From the NCBI RefSeq assembly GCF_026016325.1, contig NZ_CP087203.1, positions 4,154,001 through 4,218,000 of the forward strand: 64,000 bases of DNA, read 5' to 3'. This DNA is from Pseudomonas sp. B21-056 (lineage in GTDB: Bacteria; Pseudomonadota; Gammaproteobacteria; Pseudomonadales; Pseudomonadaceae). Each line of letters begins with the position of its first letter. The first letter of the stretch is position 1. The notes beneath the pieces were generated by a model that was given only the letters and a program-made list of their open reading frames with translations, was not told the origin of the DNA and searched no databases. The position numbers and the translations under genes were made by a program. Shown one piece after another: positions 53,305 through 62,645 of the stretch.

Positions 53305-54195
53305 ATGAAAGAAATTCAACACACCATCCAGCAAGGAGCACGGATGCCGCCTCTCAGGGACCTTATTACCGATCCCGGCATGATCTTGACGCCGTCGGAA
53401 CGCAAGGTCGTTCGCGCGCTGCTTGATCACTACCCACGCAACGGCCTGGGCCCGATGTCGCGCCTGGCCGAGCATGCCGGTGTGAGCGATCCGACCATTG
53501 TGCGGCTGGTGAAAAAACTCGGATTCGGCGGCTATGCCGAGTTCCAGGATGCACTGCTGGTCGACATGGACCATCGCCTGCGCTCCCCCCGCACGATGTT
53601 GCAGCCACGGATCAAATTGCAGCAAGGCGACACCTGGAGCCAGTACCTGGTGACCAGCCAGCGCAGCCTCCTGGAAACCCAGGCCCTGACCCAGCCCGAA
53701 GACGTGCGCATTCTCGTGCAGTGGCTGCTCGAGGGCCGGCAAGTGCATTGCTTCGGCGGACGCTTCAGCAGCTTCCTCGCCCAATACCTGCTCAATCACC
53801 TGCGTTTGCTGCGGGCCGGCTGTTTTGCCCTGGAAGACAATGCGCAACTACCGGACCGGCTGTTCGATGTGCAACGCCAGGATGTGGTGTTGATCTTCGA
53901 TTACCGTCGCTACCAGGCCCAGGCACTTCGTGTTGCCAGTGCGGCCAAGGAACGCCACGCCCGGGTCGTACTGTTCAGCGACGTCTACGCCTCGCCACTG
54001 CGCGAACTGGCCGACCTGATTATCAGCGCCCCGGTGGAGTCGGTTTCGGCCTTCGACAGCCTGGTACCCGCGCTGGCCCAGGTCGAGGCGCTGATCGCCT
54101 GCCTGGCGTTGCAGTGTCCTGGCCTGGTCGAACGCCTGGACGGTATCGACGCCTTGCGCGCTGAGTTCAATACGCACCTGCTGGAGGAAAAATAA
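53305..54195 (+). CDS. MurR/RpiR-family transcriptional regulator
   Basis: A 296-residue regulator with an N-terminal helix-turn-helix (LAEHAGVSDPTIVRLVKKLG, residues about 50-70) and a C-terminal SIS domain (about 125-260). CAGGAG precedes the ATG. It heads the run of catabolic genes with a 2-base gap to the isochorismatase-family gene, so it probably controls them. The effector is unknown. Confidence 0.92.
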   Translation: MKEIQHTIQQGARMPPLRDLITDPGMILTPSERKVVRALLDHYPRNGLGPMSRLAEHAGVSDPTIVRLVKKLGFGGYAEFQDALLVDMDHRLRSPRTMLQPRIKLQQGDTWSQYLVTSQRSLLETQALTQPEDVRILVQWLLEGRQVHCFGGRFSSFLAQYLLNHLRLLRAGCFALEDNAQLPDRLFDVQRQDVVLIFDYRRYQAQALRVASAAKERHARVVLFSDVYASPLRELADLIISAPVESVSAFDSLVPALAQVEALIACLALQCPGLVERLDGIDALRAEFNTHLLEEK

Positions 54196-54197
54196 GG

Positions 54198-54842
54198 ATG
54201 TTCTCGCTCCCCCACCGCTCCCCCCGGGACCTGCCGTTTACCCGTGACCACACGGCGTTGCTGCTGGTCGATATGCAACGCGCCTGGCTGGAACCGCAGT
54301 TCGATGCCCATCTGGACACGCCGGAAGCCAGCTATTTCATCCGCCGCGCCCGCCAGACCGTGATTCCCAACCAGCAACGCCTGCTCGACGGGGTGCGCGC
54401 AGCCCGGCAGAACGTGCTGCACACCCACATCGAAAGCCTCACCGCCGATGGCCGCGACCGCTCCCTGGACCACAAGCTGTCGGACATGCACCTGCCCAAG
54501 GGCAGCCCGCAGGCGCAGATCATCGCCGAGCTGGCGCCGCTGGAAAACGAGATCGTATTGCCCAAGACCTCCTCGGGGGTCTTCAACTCCACCAACATCG
54601 ACTATGTGCTGCGCAACCTGCAGGTCCGGCACCTGATCGTCGCCGGCATCGTCACCGACCAGTGCGTCGACATGGCCGTGCGCGACGCCGCTGACCGCGG
54701 TTATCTGGTCACGTTGGTGGAGGACGCCTGCGCCACCTACACCGAACAACGTCACCTGGCCTGCCTGAACGCCATCAAGGGTTATTGCTGGATCACCGAC
54801 ACCGACACCGTGCTCGGTCGCTTGCAGGAGATGCAGCCATGA
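54198..54842 (+). CDS. isochorismatase-family cysteine hydrolase
   Basis: A 214-residue hydrolase with the Asp-Lys-Cys triad: Asp in ALLLVDMQRAW (about residue 25), Lys in IVLPKTSSGVFNST (about 120) and Cys in AGIVTDQCVDMAV (about 157). The family includes carbamoylsarcosine amidase, nicotinamidase and other amidases. Within this operon it may hydrolyse an amide or carbamoyl product. Overlaps the next gene by 4 bases. Confidence 0.9.
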   Translation: MFSLPHRSPRDLPFTRDHTALLLVDMQRAWLEPQFDAHLDTPEASYFIRRARQTVIPNQQRLLDGVRAARQNVLHTHIESLTADGRDRSLDHKLSDMHLPKGSPQAQIIAELAPLENEIVLPKTSSGVFNSTNIDYVLRNLQVRHLIVAGIVTDQCVDMAVRDAADRGYLVTLVEDACATYTEQRHLACLNAIKGYCWITDTDTVLGRLQEMQP

Positions 54843-56188
54843 GCCGCCTCGAAGCCGTAGCGCTCACTCCGCTGCCCGTCACCACGCTGGTGAGCACCGA
54901 CCTGATCGGCGTGACCCGCGGGCGCTCGTTTCCCAGCGATGAACTGCCCCACTACGTCACTGCCGGCTGCGGCTGGGTGCCGGCCAACAGCGCGCTGACG
55001 CCCCAGGACATCATTGCCTCGAGCAATCCCTGGGGTGCGTATGGCGACCTGCGACTGGTGCCGGACCTGTCCAGCCGGGTCACCCTCAGCAACGGTCCCG
55101 ACCCCGAGGCTCCGGCGCTGGACTTCATCCATTGTGACGTGCGCGAAACCGACGGACGGCCCTGGGGCGCCTGCCCACGCACGCTGCTGCATGACGAAGT
55201 GGAACGCTATCGCAACGAGTTGGGCTTGCAGGTCTTCGCCGCCTTCGAGCATGAGTTCAATCTCAGATCCCCCCTGCCCCAACCCGATCGCCTGGCCTTC
55301 AGCCTCCAGGCCCAGCGCCAGCAGGCCGGGTTCGCCGGATGGCTGCTCAGCGCCCTGCGGGCCGGGGGCGTCGAGCCGGAAATGTTCCTGCCCGAATACG
55401 GCAAGCATCAATATGAAATCACCTGCCGCCCGACCCTGGGGGTCGCCGCCGCCGACCGGGCGGTGAATGTGCGGGAGATCACCCGCGAGATCGCCCGGCA
55501 AATGGGCCTGGACGCAAGCTTCGCTCCCAAGACCTCGGCAGATGCCGTGTGCAACGGCGTGCATCTGCACCTGAGCCTGCAAGACCTGGACGGCGATCCG
55601 GTGCTCCACGACAGCGCGAGCAGCAACGGCCTGTCCAGCCTCGGTCGGCACTGGGCCGCCGGTGTGCTGCAGCATCTGCCGGCGCTGTGTGCGCTGACCG
55701 CACCGACGCCGGTGTCCTACGAGCGCCTGCAACCCCACCATTGGAGCGCGTCCTACGCTTGCCTGGGACAGCGCAACCGCGAAGCGGCGCTGCGCATCTG
55801 CCCGACCGTGAGCCTGGGGGGCAAGCCGCTGGCGAACCAGTACAACCTGGAGTTCCGCGCCATGGACGCCACCGCTTCACCGCACCTGGCGATGGCGGCC
55901 CTGCTGATCGCCGGACGCCTGGGCATCGAACAACGGCTGGCGCTCAATGCCGTCACCGATGAAATACCCGACGACTTGAATGAGGAAGAACGCCGGACTC
56001 GTGGCATTATCGCCCTGCCGACCACCCTGGCCCAGGCACTGGATTGCCTGCGTCACAGCGGGGCGTTGCTGGATGCCCTGCCCGGCCCACTGGTCGAAAC
56101 CTACTTTGCCTTGAAGGCCCAGGAACTGGCCTTGACCCAGGCGCTGTCACCTGCCGAGCGATGTGAGCACTATGCGCGAATCTATTGA
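54839..56188 (+). CDS. glutamine synthetase-like ligase (gamma-glutamyl-amine type)
   Basis: A 449-residue GS-family protein. FAAFEHEFNL holds the metal Glu pair region, EYGKHQYEITCRP is near the Glu of the active site, GVHLHLSLQDLDG matches the HxHxS loop, and PHLAMAALLIAG is typical of GlnA-like gamma-glutamylpolyamine synthetases. It likely joins glutamate to an amine. ATG 54839 overlaps the preceding stop; the frame extends upstream only within that gene. Confidence 0.9.
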   Translation: MSRLEAVALTPLPVTTLVSTDLIGVTRGRSFPSDELPHYVTAGCGWVPANSALTPQDIIASSNPWGAYGDLRLVPDLSSRVTLSNGPDPEAPALDFIHCDVRETDGRPWGACPRTLLHDEVERYRNELGLQVFAAFEHEFNLRSPLPQPDRLAFSLQAQRQQAGFAGWLLSALRAGGVEPEMFLPEYGKHQYEITCRPTLGVAAADRAVNVREITREIARQMGLDASFAPKTSADAVCNGVHLHLSLQDLDGDPVLHDSASSNGLSSLGRHWAAGVLQHLPALCALTAPTPVSYERLQPHHWSASYACLGQRNREAALRICPTVSLGGKPLANQYNLEFRAMDATASPHLAMAALLIAGRLGIEQRLALNAVTDEIPDDLNEEERRTRGIIALPTTLAQALDCLRHSGALLDALPGPLVETYFALKAQELALTQALSPAERCEHYARIY

Positions 56189-56924
56189 GTGCGCCGAGTC
56201 GGGGCTTTACACCGAGCCGCCCTACCGATTGGTCCGGGAGAACGCCGAGCACCCGTTGATATTGGTGTGCGAGCACGCCAGCCGTTTCATTCCCGCCGCG
56301 CTGAATGACCTGGGCCTGGACGAGACGGCAGCCCATGAACACATCGCCTGGGACATCGGCGCCCTGGCCCTGGCCGAGCGCCTGTCCGAGACGCTCGGCG
56401 CGACCCTGCTGTCGGCCAATTATTCACGCCTGCTGATCGACTTGAATCGCCCGCTCCACGTGCCGGACAGCATCCCGCCCCAGAGTGAGATCTACCAGGT
56501 CCCGGGCAACCACGCCCTGGACGAAGCCACTCGGCAGTACCGCCAACAATGTCTGTTCCACCCGTTCCATGACCGGTTGCGGGCGCTGATCGACCAGCGC
56601 CTGGCCGACCAGCGACCGGTGCGGGTGGTGGGCATCCACAGTTTCACCCCGGTGTTCTACGGCCAGCCCCGCGCCCTGGAAGCCGGCGTGCTGTTCGGCG
56701 AAGCCGTGGACTATGCCCAGCGCATCGTCGACGGGCTGAGCCGGCATTCGCTGCGGGTGGCGGGCAACCAGCCCTACCGGATCAACCCGTTGAGCGACAT
56801 GACGGTTCCGGTCCACGGCGACAGTCGCGGCCTGGATTCGGTGTTGATCGAGGTGCGCAATGACCTGCTGCGCAGTCCCGAGGCGGTGCGCACCTGGAGC
56901 GCCTACCTGGCGCCGTTGCTGTAA
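56172..56924 (+). CDS. N-formylglutamate amidohydrolase-family protein
   Basis: A 250-residue protein of the HutG-like N-formylglutamate amidohydrolase family. LILVCEHASRFIP (metal ligands Glu and His, residues about 30-42), DIGALALAERLS, and VVGIHSFTPVF are typical. In this setting, with no hut genes, it may deacylate a gamma-glutamyl or formyl intermediate made by the GS-like enzyme. Overlaps the GS gene by 17 bases. Confidence 0.88.
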   Translation: MRESIECAESGLYTEPPYRLVRENAEHPLILVCEHASRFIPAALNDLGLDETAAHEHIAWDIGALALAERLSETLGATLLSANYSRLLIDLNRPLHVPDSIPPQSEIYQVPGNHALDEATRQYRQQCLFHPFHDRLRALIDQRLADQRPVRVVGIHSFTPVFYGQPRALEAGVLFGEAVDYAQRIVDGLSRHSLRVAGNQPYRINPLSDMTVPVHGDSRGLDSVLIEVRNDLLRSPEAVRTWSAYLAPLL

Positions 56925-56985
56925 TAGCGCAGCAGCGACGCTGGAAAAAACAAAATCAATGATTGGCTGAAAAGGAGAACGGCTT

Positions 56986-58335
56986 GTGAGTATCGAGGCA
57001 TTTGGCTACAAACAGGAATTGAAGCGCAGCCTGTCGCTGACGGACCTGGTGGTGTACGGGATGATCTTCATGATCCCCATCGCACCGTTCGGCGTGTATG
57101 GCTACGTGAACGCCGAGGCGCCGGGGATGGTGCCACTGGCGTACATCATCGGCATGGTCGCCATGCTGTTCACCGCGCTGAGCTACGGCAGCATGGCCCG
57201 GGCCTTCCCGGTGGCCGGTTCCGTCTATTCCTACGCACAAAGAGGCCTAAACCCACACGTCGGGTTCATTGCCGGCTGGTTGATGTTGCTGGATTACCTG
57301 CTGATCCCGCCGCTGCTCTATGTCTATGCCGCCATGGCGCTGAATCATCTGTACCCGGACATTCCCAAGGTCGGCTTTATCCTGGCGTTCCTGGTGAGCG
57401 CGACCTTCGTCAACCTGCGGGGTATCACCTTCACCGCGCGGATGAACATCATTTTCCTGCTGGCCCAACTGATAGTGCTGGGGATTTTCCTGTTCTACGC
57501 CTGGAACGCCCTGCATGGCGGAGCCGGTAACGGCCAGATGACCCTGGCGCCGCTGTACAGCCCGGAACACTTCAACTTCGCCCTGCTGATGCAAGCCGTG
57601 TCGATCGCCGTGTTGTCATTCCTCGGGTTCGATGCCATCTCCACCCTCGCCGAAGAAATCAAGGGCGACCCGGGACGCAGCGTCGGCAAGGCAGCGCTGG
57701 TGACCCTGTTGGTGATGGGCGCGATTTTCGTGGTGCAGACCTGGATCGCCACCGACCTGGCAGCCGGCATGGGCTTCAAGTCCGCCGACACCGCCTTCTA
57801 CGAAATCGCCGAACTGGCAGCCGGCAGTTGGCTGGCCACCCTGACCGCCGTCGCCACAGCGCTGGCATGGGGCGTGGCGGTAGCGATCACCTCCCAGGCC
57901 GCGGTGTCGCGCCTGTTGTTCGGCATGGCCCGGGACGGCAAGCTGCCCAAGGTGCTGGCCAAGGTTCATCCGAAACACAACACGCCCTACATGAGCATCT
58001 ATCTGGTGGCCGTGCTGTCGCTGCTGATCTGCTACCTGTTCATCAACGCCGTGGACACCCTGACTTCCCTGGTCAACTTCGGCGCACTGAGCGGCTTCAT
58101 GCTGCTGCACATCACCGTGATCAACCACTACTGGCGCCGCCAGCGGTCCGGACAGCTGATCCGTCACCTGGTCTGCCCACTGGTCGGCTTCGGCATCGTC
58201 GCGGCCATCATGTACAACATGGGTGTGGATGCACAGAAACTCGGCCTGATCTGGATTGCGGCGGGCCTGGTCTATCTGTGCGCGCTCAACAAGTTCGGCA
58301 GCCACACCGCCCTGCCCGACCCGGCGGGTCATTGA
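56986..58335 (+). CDS. APC-superfamily amino acid/amine permease
   Basis: A 449-residue transporter with 12 predicted helices and a GTG start eight bases after AAGGAG. VVYGMIFMIPIAPFGVYGYV (helix 1, residues about 24-43) and SFLGFDAISTLAEEIKGDPG (helix 6 and loop) are of the APC amino-acid/polyamine type, similar to putrescine or amino-acid importers. It presumably brings in the substrate of the neighbouring enzymes. Confidence 0.92.
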   Translation: MSIEAFGYKQELKRSLSLTDLVVYGMIFMIPIAPFGVYGYVNAEAPGMVPLAYIIGMVAMLFTALSYGSMARAFPVAGSVYSYAQRGLNPHVGFIAGWLMLLDYLLIPPLLYVYAAMALNHLYPDIPKVGFILAFLVSATFVNLRGITFTARMNIIFLLAQLIVLGIFLFYAWNALHGGAGNGQMTLAPLYSPEHFNFALLMQAVSIAVLSFLGFDAISTLAEEIKGDPGRSVGKAALVTLLVMGAIFVVQTWIATDLAAGMGFKSADTAFYEIAELAAGSWLATLTAVATALAWGVAVAITSQAAVSRLLFGMARDGKLPKVLAKVHPKHNTPYMSIYLVAVLSLLICYLFINAVDTLTSLVNFGALSGFMLLHITVINHYWRRQRSGQLIRHLVCPLVGFGIVAAIMYNMGVDAQKLGLIWIAAGLVYLCALNKFGSHTALPDPAGH

Positions 58336-58460
58336 AATCCGGAGCGGGCCGCAGGGAGCGGCCAGCCGTCGCAGTAGTTGAAACCGTTACAACGCGTGGA
58401 CATCGACAGTGATCGTCAAGCCCGGTGCAGCCACCGGGCCCTGGAACAGGAGTGCAATCC

Positions 58461-59477
58461 ATGCTGGTCTTACGTCCAGTTCAGTTAAGCGATCTGCAGC
58501 AACTGCAGCAGCTGGCCCGCGACAGCCTGGTGGGGGTCACCTCGCTTCCAGACGATATCGAGTGCCTGCGGGGGAAAATTCTCGACTCGTGCGCTTCGTT
58601 CGACGCCGATGTGCGAAGCCCGGGCGGGGAGAATTATTTTTTCGTGTTGCAAGACCTGGTCTCCGGTCGACTGGTGGGCTGTTCGGAGATTCTTGCCAGC
58701 ACCGGTTGCAACGAACCGTTCTACAGCCTGCGCAACCGACCGTTTTCCAGCGCCTCGCGGGAGCTGAACATCCGCCACGGCGTGCCGGCACTGTCGCTGT
58801 GCCAGGACCTCAATGGCCAGACCCTGCTGCGTGGTTTTCACATCGACACCGAACAGGTGCGCACGCCGGCCTCGGAACTGCTGTCCCGGGCCCGACTGAT
58901 GTTCATCGCCGCTCATCCGCACCGCTTCGCCGATTCGGTCATCACGGAAATCGTCGGCTACAGCAGCGAAGACGGCCAGTCGCCGTTCTGGGACGCCATC
59001 GGCCAGCATTTTTTCGACTTGCCCTACGCCGAAGCCGAGCGCTTGTGCGGTTTGCAGAGTCGCACTTTTCTCGCCGAGCTGATGCCCCAGTACCCTATCT
59101 ACGTGCCCATGCTGCCGCCTGCGGCCCAGGCCTGTATCGGCCAGGTGCATCCCGACGGTCAGGAAGCCTTCGACATCCTCGAGCGCGAGGGTTTCGAAAC
59201 CAACAGCTACGTGGACCTCTTCGATGGCGGACCGACGCTGCATGCACGCACCGCAAATATTCGCTCCATCGCCGAAAGTCGTATGGCTTCGGCCCGGAAA
59301 AACTCGCAGATTGATGCCCGGGGTCGCTATCTGGTGAGCAACGACAGCCTGGGCCATTACCGGGCGATCGTGGCTGAACTGGATGTCGGCAGCGAGGACC
59401 CGGTGTCCCTGACGCCTGAGATGCTCACAGCGCTGGAAGTCACTGATGGGCAGCAGATCCGGGTGGTTGCCTTATGA
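58461..59477 (+). CDS. arginine/ornithine succinyltransferase-like protein, AruF-type
   Basis: A 338-residue AstA-family protein: LVLRPVQLSDLQQLQQLARD, LLSRARLMFIAAHPHRFADS and SPFWDAIGQHFFDLPYAEAE with LAELMPQYPIYVPMLP are family signatures. The main aru operon is not here; the paired gene is next, as with AruF/AruG subunits of P. aeruginosa. It follows AACAGGAG. Substrate may be arginine, ornithine or another amine in this operon. Confidence 0.9.
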   Translation: MLVLRPVQLSDLQQLQQLARDSLVGVTSLPDDIECLRGKILDSCASFDADVRSPGGENYFFVLQDLVSGRLVGCSEILASTGCNEPFYSLRNRPFSSASRELNIRHGVPALSLCQDLNGQTLLRGFHIDTEQVRTPASELLSRARLMFIAAHPHRFADSVITEIVGYSSEDGQSPFWDAIGQHFFDLPYAEAERLCGLQSRTFLAELMPQYPIYVPMLPPAAQACIGQVHPDGQEAFDILEREGFETNSYVDLFDGGPTLHARTANIRSIAESRMASARKNSQIDARGRYLVSNDSLGHYRAIVAELDVGSEDPVSLTPEMLTALEVTDGQQIRVVAL

Positions 59478-59538
59478 ACGTCATGCAATGTCGTGCCTTG
59501 AACCTGAGCCCAGGTCGACACGATGAAGGAGCTGCATC

Positions 59539-60573
59539 ATGATTGTCCGCCCGGTCGCCATCACCGACCTGCCTTCATTGCTGGACCTTGCCCGCTGCGC
59601 AGGCCCGGGGTTCACCAGCCTGCCGGCCAATGAAGAACGCCTGGCCCATCGCATACGCTGGGCCCAGCGCACCTTTGCCGGGCAAGTCGAGCGCGCCGAC
59701 GCCGACTACCTGTTCGTGCTCGAGGACGATGACCGGCAAGTGGTCGGTATCAGCGCCCTGACCGGCGCGGTCGGCCTGCGTGAGCCGTGGTACAACTATC
59801 GGGTCGGGGTCACCGTCAGCTCGGCGCCCGAACTGGGCATCCAGCGGCAGATTCCTACCCTGTTCCTCAACAACGAGATGACCGGGCAATCGGAAATCTG
59901 CTCGTTGTTCCTGCATCCTGCGCAACGCCGCGGCCACAACGGGCGGCTGTTGTCCCTGGCACGGCTGCTGTTCGTCGCGGAGTTCTCCCAACTGTTCGGT
60001 GAGAAGCTGATCGCCGAGTTGCGCGGCCATGCCGACGAGCACGGCTGCTCGCCATTCTGGGACAGCCTGGGCCGGCACTTTTTCCAGAAAGACTTCAGCT
60101 ACGCCGATCAGTTATCCGGCATGGGCAACAAATCGTTCATTGCCGAGTTGATGCCGCGCCAGCCGCTGTATACCTGCCTGCTCACCCAGCAGGCCCAGGC
60201 GGTGATCGGCAGGGCCCACCCCAACACTGAACCGGCCTTGAAGATCCTCGGTGCCGAGGGTTTCAGCCATAAGGGTTACATCGACATTTTCGACGGCGGC
60301 CCGGTGATCGAAGCGCCGGTTTCGAAGATCCGTAGCATCCGCGACAGCCAGTCACTGGTCCTGGCCATCGGCTCACCGGACGAACGGGCCCCGGTCTGGC
60401 TGATCCATAACCGACGCCTGGAAAACTGCCGCGTCACCAGCGCCCGGGGCCATCAGAACGGCCACAACCTGATCGTCGACCGCCTCACCGCCAAACGCCT
60501 GCAAGTGCAGCCAGGTGACACGGTGCGCGCTGTGCCGCTGCTCGGACAAGGGCGGCAGGCCGTGGCGGCGTAA
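59539..60573 (+). CDS. arginine/ornithine succinyltransferase-like protein, AruG-type
   Basis: A 344-residue second AstA-family protein: MIVRPVAITDLPSLLDLAR, LFLHPAQRRGHNGRLLSLAR, EHGCSPFWDSLGRHFFQKDF and ELMPRQPLYTCLLTQQAQAV. Together with the upstream AruF-type gene (61-base gap) it forms a likely heteromeric arginine/ornithine-type succinyltransferase. AAGGAG lies before the start. No aruC, aruD, aruB or aruE is present here, so the succinylated product must be handled by other enzymes. Confidence 0.92.
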   Translation: MIVRPVAITDLPSLLDLARCAGPGFTSLPANEERLAHRIRWAQRTFAGQVERADADYLFVLEDDDRQVVGISALTGAVGLREPWYNYRVGVTVSSAPELGIQRQIPTLFLNNEMTGQSEICSLFLHPAQRRGHNGRLLSLARLLFVAEFSQLFGEKLIAELRGHADEHGCSPFWDSLGRHFFQKDFSYADQLSGMGNKSFIAELMPRQPLYTCLLTQQAQAVIGRAHPNTEPALKILGAEGFSHKGYIDIFDGGPVIEAPVSKIRSIRDSQSLVLAIGSPDERAPVWLIHNRRLENCRVTSARGHQNGHNLIVDRLTAKRLQVQPGDTVRAVPLLGQGRQAVAA

Positions 60574-60826
60574 GGCAACGGGACAACGGAGAACCAATCG
60601 GCAGGGCTCGTTGACCTGCCCTCCTCGCCTGTCACTCGCCCTACCTTGTCCTTGTCCCCTTCAATCGGTAAGGGGATATGTTCCCGACGATAATGAGAAG
60701 CCTGTTCCTGAGGGCTCGACAACAAACACGTAGTTCATCGGCAATACTTCCCGACAATTCCCCAATTGCCACTCCCCCACTCAAAATCCATACTTTCTCG
60801 CACCGACCCACTGCAGCGAAAAGTTC
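60574..60826. other. 253-base intergenic region with inverted repeat
   Basis: GGCAGG and CCTGCC (60600-60623 area) form a small stem without a T run. The following stretch 60650-60826 is AT-richer and probably carries the promoter for the three genes that follow, but no -35/-10 pair is convincing. Confidence 0.4.
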
Positions 60827-61600
60827 ATGATCAAACATCTAATTAACAAAAAATTTCCGCCAGAGTACATAGCGGAAGAAATAAAGACATTAGACATGAC
60901 AGCGCAAGTCAATCAACTGATCAGCCAGTTGAGTAATCAACCAACGTTTGCCGAGGCGCAGTCCCGGCGTGCAACTATCATGAGCATGTCCAACCCACAC
61001 ACGGGCACCCTTCTGTTGCATTGCACGAACATCGGCAACATAAGTATCAGCACGGCCACTCTCCACAACGTGCTGTCGCCCCTGTACTCGGTACCAGGAC
61101 AAAGCATTCTGTTTGCCCTTGATCAACCATTCGAAATCCAGCGTTACATCTGCCATGAAGATCAACTCGAGAAACTCGACATGGTCACTGTCGACGCGAA
61201 AAACCCGCTCATCATCGACGGCAGCCGAACACTATTCGACTACGCTCGGGCAGAACGGCAATCGGCCACATTAACGGGTCGAATCAACTTGCTGGACAGA
61301 AGTGCCGACATCAGCGTATTCGACCGCGTTTCATTGCGCAAAATAGCCTGGCTGCCTCATGACGAAAGCGCTGCCCGCTTCCTGGTGAGCCTGGAACTGC
61401 TCGATACACTCCGGGATCCCAAGGGGCCCAAGGTCGCCGAAGAGCTGGTCTATCACTACCATCCCGCGGTAGCGTGGAAAGCCTTCCAGATGCTTTACCG
61501 GGCCGACCCGCACACCGCACTGAACTATGTTCCGCTGTTAAAGAAACTCAAGAACCCGCGACTGGACAACTTGCTCTTTCCATTGGAGCAGGCCGCATGA
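60827..61600 (+). CDS. hypothetical protein in the AstA-like operon
   Basis: A 257-residue cytoplasmic protein of no family I recognise. The N-terminal third is helical with low-GC codons (MIKHLINKKFPPEYIAEEI); the middle is beta-rich (LLLHCTNIGNISISTATLHN, residues about 62-82), and the C-terminus is helical with HYHPAVAWKAFQML. It overlaps the next gene by 4 bases, so they are coupled. Base composition differs from the host average. Confidence 0.75.
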   Translation: MIKHLINKKFPPEYIAEEIKTLDMTAQVNQLISQLSNQPTFAEAQSRRATIMSMSNPHTGTLLLHCTNIGNISISTATLHNVLSPLYSVPGQSILFALDQPFEIQRYICHEDQLEKLDMVTVDAKNPLIIDGSRTLFDYARAERQSATLTGRINLLDRSADISVFDRVSLRKIAWLPHDESAARFLVSLELLDTLRDPKGPKVAEELVYHYHPAVAWKAFQMLYRADPHTALNYVPLLKKLKNPRLDNLLFPLEQAA

Positions 61601-62256
61601 ACCTGGAAACATTTATCGCACGCGTAAATACCTATGACCTGCTGCGAGACAGAACCCAAATTATTAGCGACTTGCGGCAGTTGGCATCTAATCGTTGCTT
61701 ATTGAGCGAGCACCTTTATGCCACGATCCAGCGGGATGGTTTCAGTATCCGCAACAGTCTCTACAACGCCTATGCATTTGTACTGCACAGCAATGACCTG
61801 TTCACCCTTCGCCTGGGGTTCTGGTCACCGGTCAACCTGCGAGATGAAAGTGAAACTTTTATCTATGACCTGAACCACAGCCACGACTTTGAAATGTATA
61901 CCGTCGGCTACAGTGGCGACGGTTACACCACGGTCATCCGCGAAATACTGGATGAACTGCCATTGCAAAAGGGCAAGACACCCCGACTGGGAAAACAGCG
62001 CAGCGTTAAACTTTCGCCTGGCGAAGTTTTATACATGCCGCCCTTGATGGAAATCCATAAGCAGATCGCCCCCCAATCCATGTCCGCATCGCTGAGTCTG
62101 CTTATTCATCCTGAACACTCGAACCACGCCGACGAAGCCTGGTGTTTCGATGAAAACTACACGCCGCTTTATCCCGGCATAGCTGCGCAAGAGACAGCAC
62201 TGTTTACACGGATGCTGTCGTTGCTCTCCCCTGGGCAGCCGTTCGCTGCCCAATAA
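61597..62256 (+). CDS. cupin-like hypothetical protein
   Basis: A 219-residue protein with a cupin-like pattern: HSHDFEMYTVGYSGDG (residues about 91-106, with His-x-His and Glu as possible metal ligands) and PGEVLYMPPLMEIHKQI (about 140-156, with a further His). The N-terminal 60 residues are helical. Similarity to cysteine-dioxygenase-type cupins is structural only. The ATG at 61597 overlaps the preceding stop region (GCATGAAC). Confidence 0.65.
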   Translation: MNLETFIARVNTYDLLRDRTQIISDLRQLASNRCLLSEHLYATIQRDGFSIRNSLYNAYAFVLHSNDLFTLRLGFWSPVNLRDESETFIYDLNHSHDFEMYTVGYSGDGYTTVIREILDELPLQKGKTPRLGKQRSVKLSPGEVLYMPPLMEIHKQIAPQSMSASLSLLIHPEHSNHADEAWCFDENYTPLYPGIAAQETALFTRMLSLLSPGQPFAAQ

Positions 62257-62277
62257 CCAAAAAGAAGGAAGAAAACC

Positions 62278-62460
62278 GTGAATAACCTGATGAAAAACTG
62301 GGATGAAACCCCTTTGCTGCGCGCGGCGACCAATGTGGTCGATACCGCGACCCAGCTCACCAGCGAGATCTACTGCACTATTCCCGGATTCCCGACGCGT
62401 TTCAACGTTGGAAACATCCATGAGATCAAGCAAATCTGGAGCGTGCCGGCTCAGGACTGA
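62278..62460 (+). CDS. 60-residue peptide of unknown function
   Basis: A short gene with GTG start after AAGGAAGAAAACC, encoding MNNLMKNWDETPLLRAATN, then a middle segment with one Cys (SEIYCTIPGFPTRF) and ending EIKQIWSVPAQD. It is the last gene before a strong terminator and follows the cupin-like gene by 21 bases. Size and context recall precursor peptides of ribosomally made, modified products, but no such maturase is recognised, so this is speculative. Confidence 0.6.
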   Translation: MNNLMKNWDETPLLRAATNVVDTATQLTSEIYCTIPGFPTRFNVGNIHEIKQIWSVPAQD

Positions 62461-62489
62461 ATAGCGCCTGAATGACCGGTACTTGACCA

Positions 62490-62522
62490 GGCTGCAGACC
62501 CCCAGGTCTGCAGCCTTTTTCG
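62490..62522 (+). terminator. intrinsic terminator of the succinyltransferase/cupin/peptide operon
   Basis: GGCTGCAGACC pairs with GGTCTGCAGCC (11 bp, short loop) and is followed by TTTTTC. It closes the transcription unit that begins near 53305 or 60827. Confidence 0.9.
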
Positions 62523-62645
62523 ATGCGCGGCAGACATGGCCCATGCGCATTCGTCATCATCTTTACGCTTGCCACGTGATAGCCTTTGGTTCTTTCGGCG
62601 TTGACATTTTTGCTCAAGCCCTTCCATTCCATTGGTGGAACTTAT

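Noticed and set aside
58461..60573. The AruF/AruG-like pair as the main arginine succinyltransferase pathway
   Set aside because: None of aruC, aruD, aruB or aruE is adjacent, and the neighbours are of other pathways, so it is treated as a paralogous pair of unknown substrate.
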